NCBI GenBank assembly: GCA_027604185.1
Contig: JADGKB010000057.1
Span: 1 to 64,000 of the forward strand
DNA from: Boothiomyces macroporosus
Taxonomy: Eukaryota > Chytridiomycota > Chytridiomycetes > Rhizophydiales > Terramycetaceae
Length of the DNA stretch: 64,000 nucleotides
Reading direction: 5' to 3'
Positions 56,037 to 64,000 of the stretch are shown here, one piece after another. The position numbers and the translations under genes were made by a program. The first letter of the stretch is position 1. Each line of letters begins with the position of its first letter. Under the pieces are notes generated by a model. The model did not search any database. It was not told where the DNA came from and saw only the letters and a list, made by a program, of their open reading frames with translations.

Positions 56037-56714
56037 ATGGGAAGGGAAATATATGGCTTTGAGGATTGGTGCGATTCAGTAGAAGTTCAGGATCAGTCCG
56101 ATATCCCTGAGCTAATAAACAAGCTCCGACAGCTGCCAGCAGATGATTTGCAACAGTATTTTGAATTATTATTTGGAAGAATGACTTCGGTGTCAAAAGA
56201 AGCTGTTACAGAGATATTGTAATTTGAAATTAATGCAGATGGACAGGACTTTCGCCTTCAGAACAGCAGACTTTTGATATGCCATTCTTTGGCCATCGAC
56301 CGAGCAGCCAATCAATTAACACTGCCCTTCAAAATGCGTTTAATCTAGGCCCACGTCGAGCAGGTACCTGAATCTTTATGAACAGTAACTCCTGTTGAGA
56401 CATCATCAACCGGAACAAGTACAAGAATGCATGAAACTAGCCCGACTAGTCCAAGTAGATCAGATAGAGCACTGGAAGAACAGTTTTTTGCAATTCTTAG
56501 AAATGCCATCATGCGGTCAGAACGATCTTCTCGTCCAATAACAGCAAGAGGCGGGAGAACAATTGAAGCTGCAGCCAGCAATCGCCTTGGTAACTCAAAT
56601 ACCCAAACGGTTTCAGCTGGCGCATCAATATCAGTTGACAGGAGCGAAGGAAACCCACGCACTGCTAGTACGGGGACTTCAACTCGAACATTGCCTAATC
56701 ATGTCCCGGAATAG
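56037..56714 (+). CDS. Unknown tandem family, copy 2, 211 aa
   Basis: Exons 56037-56218, 56239-56363 and 56386-56714 join over introns of 20 and 22 nt, at the same two positions as in copy 1. The conserved core is LWTGLSPSEQQTFDMPFFGH. The C-terminal half is Ser/Thr/Arg-rich and disordered. It is not recognised outside this pair. The copies are clearly diverged, so they are an old duplication under constraint in the core. Confidence 0.75.
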
Positions 56715-56812
56715 TATATCAGTATTTGAAAACGCTTTATCAAACTTTATTAATAAAATCAATTTAAATTGGCCTTCTCGCTGGCTAATGCCAATCTGAT
56801 GTTACTGCAAAA

Positions 56813-59800
56813 TTACCTTCTAATATTTCCAATAGTTCCAGCGGCTGCCTCTTGGAGAGCAGCATCAGATGAGCCAACCATTCCCAACAGTAGTTGAACA
56901 ACGCCATGCTCGTGCATAGATATACAATTGTCAGCTAATATTAAGTATTATTTACGATCCATAGACAGTTGATGCAAAGCGCGTGCTGTTGATCTGTGTA
57001 CCTCTTCATCTGGAGACTTTAAATACTTTACTAATGGGGCAACAGCTGACGCTGCACCAAAGGCAACTCTGTTGTTACCCCAATGACAGCATCGAGCAAT
57101 TGCTTCTGCCAAATGTTTTCGCAGCTTATCGTTTCTAGTGTTTGTTAACTTTCCTAGCATAGGCACGACACCGTGATCAGTAATAACAGCCAAGTTTTCC
57201 TCTACAATTATTTCCAATTACCATCTTTGGCAATGTTGGCAATGGCAGCGCAAACACTAGCCAATACTTCTGGATGGTCAGATTTTAACAGGGATACGAT
57301 CAATTCTAAACCTCCCACGAACGAACGAACCATTTCGCCGGCATCTTTTGCGTGTTCAATACATGGAGAGATTGCCCAAGCAGCGGAGGCTTGCACTAAT
57401 TGATTTGATGATTTTAGCAAAGACCATAATAAACGGACACCATCCAGTCTATCAATGATAGCCATACTCTCACTATCTAATGCGGAGGCACCCACAGCTT
57501 TGGTAACATTAGCCAAAAGTGCCTGGTTGGTTCCAGTAAGTAAGTTGACCAAGTTGGTGATACCGCCACATTCTCTGATTCCTTGTCTTCCTTCAGCTAG
57601 CCATTAAGTATCACACCTACCTACTTGTGCACAAGCGCCAAGTGCACCGACTACATTTACCAGAACATCTTCAGGCTGATTTTCCATCAGTCCGACTAGT
57701 TTTTTAATTGTGCCAATCTTTGTAAATGCAAGCACATTGTCCACTACAGTTTAAAAATTGTTTACCATCTTTTGCGCATTTCCATACCGCACCAGTGGCA
57801 GCTACGAGCAAATCCTTATTTGATACCGAATCCAATAAAGCCACCAAAGGGGCGATGCCGTTGTATTGTCTAACTAGTACACAGGTTTCGTCATCTTCGG
57901 CACATTTGAAGATAGCGCTGGCACAGTGAGTTTGCAGCTCCTGGTTTTGACTAGACAGGTTTTCAACCAAGAATCTCACCATTCCTGAAGTGCGGATAGC
58001 AATTCTATAGCTCTCTTCAGATGCGCATTCCTGCAAGATTCCTACAACTGGAATAAGAAGAGCTTCATTCGTCGAATGCAAAAGGTTAGCTAGCAATGGT
58101 ATTGCTCCAGCTTGTTGAATAGATTCTTTGTTTTTCGCTGAATTAGAAACAATACTTACAACTCTTGCTGCAAGTTTCCAGCGCCAATGCCCCAGATTTT
58201 GCAACATTTTCTTCTGGAGACCCCAATTTCGCCCTCAATAATTTTACTAGTCTACGAATACCACCATATCGTCGCACTGCTCTTCTATTTCTTGCGTTTT
58301 TAGCACAATGTGCAATTGTTTCGGCTGCAAGGCACTTTAAACTTTCATCGCTATCTTTGAGTAATTCCACTAAAGGCTGCATCCCGTCCAAGTCGGCAAT
58401 GGCCGATCTAATTGATACATTTTGTGAAGTATCTTTTAAAATCTGAAGTGCCCCAATTCTGCATTTGGCATTATCGGTATCAAGCAAATTTACAATCGTT
58501 TCTAAACCGCCAACATCTCTGATTGCCAGCTGGTTGAATTCATTCGTAAGATCAAAATCTCTAAGCGAACAAATTGCGATAATAGTTGCAGTCTGGTTAC
58601 CAGAACGCAAGTATTTGACAAGTTTCTGGATTTGATAATACTCATTTGGTAATTCTGAGCTATCCTGGCGTTTTTCTTGCTGCTCTTCTTCAGAATAATC
58701 ATCAGAATCACTAAGTTCAAAATCCTCATCGTTAAAGCTGTAGGATTTCACCATTCTTCTTTTTCCATCTTTGTTTGAAGACTCTGAGCGGCTTTTCTTT
58801 TCAGGGGATCGAGCCTTACGAGCACTACTTGTTTCTCCAGACAGCCCTAAATCTCTCCATTTCAACGAAGGCTCGATAGCATGGGTTGCTTTACCGTGGG
58901 CTTTTGGCTTCTTTTTAGGGTTGACCCTCTTTTGTCCTACATCTTTCTCTGTCCTTCGGTTATGAATTTCTTCTCTTTCCTTTTGTTCCACCATGTTGTT
59001 CTTGTTAGTAAACACTTACCTCTGATACTTGGTCAATTTGCTCAGCTGCAATTGCTGTACCATTTTGCTCCGTTTTCCCCAGAGCTTTGTTGAAAACGTA
59101 TCCTTGAGAATCGATATGAGAAGCAAAATGCGGTGAAGTTGCCCTTAACAACTCTACCATTGTTGGATAGGTACTTGAAACTGCATCATAATCCAACTGT
59201 TCGTTTCCTTTTAGTTAATTTCTCGTCACCTAGATTGTCTGCTGCATAGCCCTTGTTAATGAAATAGCCCTTCTTGCTAGCAGTTACGATAAACTCATCT
59301 TTATCATGACACTGAACATGCAAGTATGATATTTCACCGTAAATTTGTCTCCAAGGTGGAGATTTGTATCCATTATTGAATGTATAATCTTTGTTAGAAT
59401 TGATAAACCTAGCTCCCAGTTGATACTAATTAGAGCATGATTTTGTTCTCTGCCACAAAATGTTTTCAGCATATCCAATTCTTCAGTGACTTTATTGATA
59501 TCTAGCGAGTTTGCTCTAATGTTATCAAAATTTACTTTGTGACACCTTTGACAGCTGTTGACATGAGTTGCAAATCAAATGAATTGATGACAAGCAGTAG
59601 TTTGTATAATTTTGAATATTGTTCTTTCTTTCGAGGATCTGTTTCATTATTAAAAGCATCGAAAGCCTCTACCAATGCTTTACCAGATTCACCAGATACC
59701 CCAAAGATATTGGTGAAAGGATCGCGACATACTTGCTTTAATAAATGTTTACCTTGGATTATTTCTTGTAATTCAGTCAGCTTTTGTTCGTTTGCCACCT

Positions 59801-60229
59801 GCAAGAACTTTTGCAAGAGGTCGAATGAAGCTACTTTTGCCCTGTACATTGGCACCTCTGCATTTGCAATTTGTTCCAAGAAGAAAATTGGCTGGCCGTC
59901 AAACCTTTGTGCTGTTGATGCTACTGATGCTTTATGTGATCTACATTATTACCAAAGTACTTTGAAGCTTCCTTAATCACCCAAGTCCCAGATCCTGCTG
60001 GAAATGAAGATGGAACTACTCTACTAGTCCATACCAATGGCATTCTGAATTCTGCTTTTGCTTCGGTTGGGTAATTTTGACAAAGTTGGTCAATCATATT
60101 TATTATATCGTAAAGTAATTCCTGATTCACAATTGATGTTTGAAGATGTGGTAATCCATCCTTGGTTAGTGCCGGCTGTGCTGCTACTCCATCCGCCCAT
60201 TCAAATCTAGATGAAAGACTGGCACCCAT
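56813..60229 (-). CDS. ODAD2: ODAD2/ARMC4, outer dynein arm docking protein, 1067 aa
   Basis: It anchors outer dynein arms to axonemal doublets. Eleven exons: 59953-60229, 59536-59929, 59409-59515, 59230-59388, 59020-59207, 58160-59000, 57766-58137, 57621-57743, 57222-57596, 56956-57201, 56813-56934; introns 19-24 nt, all phases consistent. The N-terminal domain has [20 protein letters not shown]. From about residue 450 it is armadillo repeats with family blocks: [115 protein letters not shown]. With CFAP65 it shows that a motile flagellum with outer arms is present. Confidence 0.96.
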
Positions 60230-60363
60230 ATTGATTCAAAGGAAATGTAGAAAATGACCTCAACAATATCGGAGATTTTTCAATCGTGCCTTTGTTTAAA
60301 GACAATGAGAATACTTCAGACCAATGAATCATAGTCATAACATATCAAATATATTCTAAGAAT

Positions 60364-60924
60364 CTAGATAGGTGCTTGATACGGCGACAGCGCGTTTACT
60401 TGATCGATATTTAGACTTTGAGAAGGTTGCGAAACAAACAAATCATTTGGGAATATTTCTTTAATCTTGCAGACTATTCCTGGCGACTTTAGTAAATATA
60501 CCCTCCAGAAACTATCAGGTTCACGTCCCGCTTCCAACAACACAAATTCAGGCAAGATATTTAGGTATCTGAATAGCTGTCCAATTCCTACAGTTTTCGA
60601 TTCAATAAGTTGAATAATTTTTCCATCAGTGATTGTAATGGTGGATTCAGCTACGCACAAGGTTCGCCCTTGACAGTTCAAATTAACAACACGATCATAA
60701 ACCAAATTAGTCTGATTCAACTTTTCATTTTTGATGATTCCAACAGTCACTTTGGAGTTGAAGTATGAGCTAAGAATTCGCTGGAGGTTCCCGTTTGCGG
60801 TGAGACAAATTCGTTCTAGCGGTGAATAATCACCGGATAATATAGTATTTGTTTCCGTAAGAGCCATGATATCACCCAAATGGGCAGGGACAACCGGCTT
60901 ACTTTCTTTTCCATCCTCCAACAT
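60364..60924 (-). CDS. Chorismate-lyase-like (UbiC/UTRA fold) protein, 186 aa
   Basis: A single exon. The order SPLERICLTANGNLQRILSS, then VYDRVVNLNCQGRTLCVAES, then a strand pair and LESKTVGIGQ-like region ending LEAGREPDSFWRVYLL resembles the chorismate lyase/UTRA fold, in which an Arg-rich 'L.R.......G...AES' block lines the pocket. Proteins of this kind occur as uncharacterised singletons in fungi. The enzyme activity is not established by anything visible. Its start codon is 20 bp from that of HPM1 on the other strand. Confidence 0.5.
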   Translation of the reverse strand: MLEDGKESKPVVPAHLGDIMALTETNTILSGDYSPLERICLTANGNLQRILSSYFNSKVTVGIIKNEKLNQTNLVYDRVVNLNCQGRTLCVAESTITITDGKIIQLIESKTVGIGQLFRYLNILPEFVLLEAGREPDSFWRVYLLKSPGIVCKIKEIFPNDLFVSQPSQSLNIDQVNALSPYQAPI

Positions 60925-60944
60925 TTTTTATTTTTTTTGAAAGA
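60925..60944. promoter_or_regulatory. 20-bp bidirectional promoter gap
   Basis: Only 20 bp, mostly T/A homopolymer, separate the start codons of the divergent chorismate-lyase-like gene and HPM1. Core promoter elements must overlap the coding regions or be dispensed with. Confidence 0.7.
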
Positions 60945-61827
60945 ATGTTTGCATTCGACTTTGGGGAACAGCCAGAATCAAACAAGCAAGAAGCGGTTAA
61001 ACGGGAGGTAGCGCCAGGATTCAAAGTTGAATTCACCAGGGAGCAACTAGAGGAGAAAGTTCAACTGGTTGCGCAAGTTGTTGCTTCAAAGAAATCTCAA
61101 TTGTATAGGAGGTGTGTTACGGATGTGAATTTTCAAATAGCACAGAATGAAGAGATGGACGGAATATTGGCCAAATCCATTCAACAAAGCTCAGATTTAA
61201 TTACGGGCGAATACGAAGGGGGAATAAAAACTTGGGAATGTTCCATTGATTTATTAGAGTACTTGGAAAACAATACTGATATTGTGAATGGTAAAAAAGT
61301 AATAGAATTGGGATGCGGCTCAGCATTGCCTGGAATTTTTTGTTTAGAGGCTGGAGCAAAGTTTGTTTCTTTCCAGGATTACAACGAAAGTGTCATTCGT
61401 TTAGTTACAGCTCCAAATGTAGTTTTGAATACCACTCATGTCCAAACAGAATTTGATGCATATGGGTGCTTTGAACATGAAATGACCATGAATTCTCCTG
61501 CACTCAATATGGTAGATTTTTATGCTGGCGACTGGGCAAATTTGCTGTTCATTGAACAGAAATATGATGTTATTCTGACTTCAGAAACGATATATGAAGC
61601 AGAAAGCATCCCTAGTTTGCTGGAACTCATCAAAAAGCTTCTAGCGCCAAACGGAGCTGCGTAATCATTCGTTAACCTGTAGATATGTCGCCGCTAAACA
61701 CAATTACTTTGGCTGCTCTGGTTCTATAGCAATTTTCAAACAGGCATGCACTGACTTTCATTTAGAAACAGTCTTTATCCATTCTGATGGAGTAAGGCGT
61801 GAAATCATTAAACTGACTTTACAATAA
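60945..61827 (+). CDS. HPM1: HPM1/METTL18-type protein-histidine methyltransferase, 286 aa
   Basis: A SAM-dependent enzyme that methylates a histidine of ribosomal protein uL3. Exons 60945-61660 and 61683-61827 join over a 22-nt intron. Family marks are ITGEYEGGIKTWECSIDLLE before the SAM motif KVIELGCGSALPGIFCLEAG, then FQDYNESVIRLVTAPNV, FYAGDWANLL and DVILTSETIYEAESIPSLLE. The last exon gives YVAAKHNYFGCSGSIAIFKQ, which closes the fold. Confidence 0.92.
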
Positions 61828-61848
61828 ATTAATACACCTCCAATCTAT

Positions 61849-62320
61849 TTATTGAAACCCAGGTAGTGCACGAATATATTTTTGAAGATTTGACCTAAAT
61901 AAATCGTTGTTGAAAGGAGTGTCGAAAGGAATCATTGCATTTTTAGAGACATATTCAACATAAATACTACCATAGATATGGTTCAATATCGCTCTTCCGT
62001 TTTCATTAGCAGGATCTGTTTGAAGTACAAATTTCAGACTGTTGGCTGTTTCCAGGTAATGAAGTTTATACTGGTTCGTCCTGAACGATAGGAAAGGCTC
62101 CCTGTATTAAGAATGATTACCCTCGCTTATCCGGTGAGAGTTTTGAAATTATATTGCGGAGGGAAAACACAACACCGTAAACCAGCTTTGCGTCTTCCTG
62201 TAATTGTTTATCGTTTAAATCGCCGTACAAAGATCCGCCTGGCACATCCTTTGCGTTCCATTTACAGTAAAAGACTATGTTGCAGTGTCTGTCGAATATG
62301 TGCAAGGAGTGGATTGTCAT
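61849..62320 (-). CDS. BET5: BET5/TRAPPC1, TRAPP complex subunit, 150 aa
   Basis: A core subunit of the TRAPP tethering and Rab-GEF complex in ER-Golgi traffic. Exons 62121-62320 and 61849-62101 join over a 19-nt intron. Features are the longin-like start MTIHSLHIFDRHCNIVFYCK, LVYGVVFSLRNIISKLSPDK, FRTNQYKLHYLETANSLKFV, the HIYGSIYVEYVSKN strand, and a C-terminus RSNLQKYIRALPGFQ as in the family. It is convergent with HPM1, stop codons 21 bp apart. Confidence 0.93.
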
Positions 62321-62719
62321 TCAATCTCCAAAAAAATACTTTCCGCGTTACGGGCACGATACCTCATACTAGGTTAATCTTTTTTAAATTCAATGATTAT
62401 TAAAGTCAAGAGAGGCGGTCATTATCTGTTGAAGCGAAGGGTAATCCTGAGTTGTTTGTGCACCATCTCTTGATTGCGTTATTTAGCAAACTATAATTGG
62501 AATTGCGAAAGAGCTTCCAATAGATTTAAATTCCATCTTGTATAGTTGGATGTTATATCTGTGTTAAATATCCATTGAAATAATAAACTGAACGATTCAA
62601 TATCCAAAGATATTGTATTTCTAGAACGATTCTAATCGACAGTTTTCATCTGGTAGAAGCACTCAGGCTGTATGACACCACCTAAATGTTCAATCTGATT
62701 TAACCAAGAGCTCTAAAAA
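62321..62719. other. Intergenic, nothing seen
   Basis: 400 bp of A+T-rich sequence upstream of BET5. No supported ORF, RNA gene or repeat. Confidence 0.5.
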
Positions 62720-62887
62720 ATGAAGGGATTTACATTGAAATACTTGCTCAAAGTATCAGGTAAGCATATTCATCATATGGCAGCACTTTTCTTAAAGTTT
62801 ATGGGTGGCATGTCATCCCACAAAAAAGGACACGCAAAGGGAAAGAAATTCGCCGAGAGTCAAAGACTAAAAATCAAGTACAGATAG
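62720..62887 (+). CDS. Possible short basic protein, 55 aa
   Basis: An open frame from ATG to TAG. The product is MKGFTLKYLLKVSGKHIHHM, then a hydrophobic AALFLKFMGGM segment, then a strongly basic HKKGHAKGKKFAESQRLKIK. A basic tail after a short N-terminal helix would fit a small mitochondrial or nucleolar protein. Size alone makes it uncertain. Confidence 0.3.
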   Translation: MKGFTLKYLLKVSGKHIHHMAALFLKFMGGMSSHKKGHAKGKKFAESQRLKIKYR

Positions 62888-62923
62888 CGAGTACTACTCG
62901 GTAAATATAATCAAATTCTTTTA

Positions 62924-63436
62924 TTAATTGTTTGATCGCGGATTGTCAATTACATAGTAATAAGCCCTACAATCATAACCACCTCCGTTGAAACTAGGCT
63001 GAGAATTGTTGCAAGCATACAAATCCCATTGCAAGTTATCAGTTGGATCATGAATCACCCCACAGATTTGACCATCTGATGGGAATGGCGGAAGTCCGCT
63101 AGCTGGATTGACACTGTATCTGAATGTATCTATTTCCCATTGTCCAAATACGTATGGAGAGCCGGCGCCATTCACACCACTAACATATGTTTTGTCACCG
63201 TAAATGTTTAACACTGGAATGATGCGATCGTGAGTGACAGTTTTGAAATTGATATGACCAGTGCCTGTTGGTCCAACGAGGGCCATTTGAGACAAATCAT
63301 CTGAAGTCCAAATTTCATTAGTGAATGAGCCATCTGGTCCAGAACACTGAACGAATGCATAACCAGGAGCCTGGGGTAGAGAGAAGGCAGCAGCAGATGA
63401 TACGAGTGACAAGATTGTTGACAAAATCATTTTCAA
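62924..63436 (-). CDS. Secreted protein, 170 aa, unknown
   Basis: A single exon. The signal peptide MKMILSTILSLVSSAAAFSL is clear, with cleavage expected near Ala-Phe. The mature part is Gly/Ser/Tyr-rich and acidic, with Cys at FVQCSG, GQICGV, LYACNN and YDCRAY, enough for two disulfides. No known domain is recognised. Its length equals that of the secreted protein at 5934-6446, but the sequences are unrelated by eye. Confidence 0.6.
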   Translation of the reverse strand: MKMILSTILSLVSSAAAFSLPQAPGYAFVQCSGPDGSFTNEIWTSDDLSQMALVGPTGTGHINFKTVTHDRIIPVLNIYGDKTYVSGVNGAGSPYVFGQWEIDTFRYSVNPASGLPPFPSDGQICGVIHDPTDNLQWDLYACNNSQPSFNGGGYDCRAYYYVIDNPRSNN

Positions 63437-63785
63437 AGCTCTATGAATTCTTGCCTTTTTATATTTGCTCGGTGGATACCTTCAAAGGAGGGTCTGTTAC
63501 CTTTTCGGGGTCTTGATTCTGGCACAATTGAATAGTTTCTAAACCCACACAAGAAGCTTTTAACCGGTGTATTCGGTAGTGATGGGCACTGTATCATTCC
63601 TATTGAGGTAGTAGTCCATCAACACTTGAAAAACTTTGCCCAATTGTGTGGCCCTATGATTGGAACCGAGCAGCAAAAGCAAAGGCAAAGACGCTGCAAC
63701 AATGTGAGATTATCCTCATCGAGATTAATTTATTGTCTAGTAAGACTATTTTTTATTGTAGCATAAATAAAATATTTCTATCAGA
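63437..63785. other. Intergenic, nothing seen
   Basis: 350 bp between the secreted-protein start and the 3' end of the Sel1-like gene. Promoter only. Confidence 0.5.
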
Positions 63786-64000
63786 TTACTTTTTCTTAAA
63801 GAAACTAAAGAATCCACCCTTCTTTTTCTTGTCATTATAGTTTTTGATGGTCGCTCTTGGGTTGCGTTCAAGGACTTTTTTGATTGCCCTCTCTTCGCCT
63901 AACAATTAATATGCAATTACCTTTTTCTGCAGCGATTGTATAATATTTCATGGCTAGTTCATCGTTTGGTGGGACACCAACTCCCTTTTCGTAGAAATAG
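63786..64000 (-). CDS. Sel1-like repeat protein, 3' end only
   Basis: The gene runs off the window edge, so the N-terminus is missing. Exons 63921-64000 and 63786-63898 join over a 22-nt intron. The visible repeat is YFYEKGVGVPPNDELAMKYY followed by TIAAEK, a Sel1-type helical repeat. The end is NYNDKKKKGGFFSFFKKK, a basic/aromatic tail that could bind membranes. Such proteins act as scaffolds, for example in chitin synthase regulation or ER degradation; which one applies here is not visible. Confidence 0.75.

Noticed and set aside
1..64000. CRISPR array, prokaryotic operons or phage genes
   Set aside because: No spaced direct repeats, no Shine-Dalgarno pattern, and spliceosomal introns throughout.

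Overview
Compact, AT-rich eukaryotic nuclear DNA. It combines fungal-type regulators (a velvet-domain protein, an APSES/KilA-N plus ankyrin MBF-type factor, an Ecl1-like zinc protein) with flagellar/ciliary genes (CFAP65 and ODAD2/ARMC4) and a full-length talin. That mix points to a flagellated, early-diverging fungus or close holomycotan relative (chytrid, rozellid/cryptomycotan or aphelid grade). The species cannot be fixed from this window alone.

The dominant feature is splicing. Almost every multi-exon gene is cut by introns of about 17-26 nt, mostly 19-22 nt, with GTA starts, a TAAC/TAAT-like branch site a few bases from the end, and AG ends. I placed about 108 of them by reading frame and family conservation. 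Many genes that look like separate short ORFs are single genes once these introns are removed: talin 2546 aa, CFAP65 1708 aa, ODAD2 1067 aa, RAD2/XPG 974 aa, a Crypton recombinase 772 aa.

Layout. 1-2.5 kb: Crypton-type tyrosine-recombinase element. 2.5-6.5 kb: sparse region with a velvet protein, two or three small hypothetical genes, a secreted Cys-rich protein, and two identical tRNA-Ser(GCU) genes in inverted orientation. 6.7-12.4 kb: metacaspase, a tandem pair of Mpo1-like proteins, a possible LOTUS-like protein, a polytopic membrane protein, FCF1 and a mitochondrial membrane protein. 12.5-23 kb: an SH3 adaptor, a small protein with a TGR motif, then talin. 23-33.7 kb: FYVE protein, bL28m, MBF-type factor, CFD1, BuGZ, Ecl1-like, UMP1, CWC2. 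33.7-40 kb: CFAP65 and REX4. 40.7-44.2 kb: ankyrin protein, a second TGR-motif protein, a myristoylated mini-protein. 44.3-52 kb: RAD2 and YAF9 back to back, RasGEF, C2H2 factor. 52.3-56.7 kb: two tandem duplications (STK32/YANK kinases; an unknown family). 56.8-64 kb: ODAD2, a chorismate-lyase-like protein and HPM1 back to back, BET5, a secreted protein and a Sel1-repeat protein cut by the window end.

Genes are not in operons, but packing is extreme: divergent start codons lie 20 and 29 bp apart, and convergent genes end 5-24 bp apart or overlap. Functional themes are the flagellum, adhesion and polarity signalling (talin, SH3 adaptor, RasGEF, FYVE), cell-cycle transcription and checkpoint (MBF factor, BuGZ), and housekeeping.
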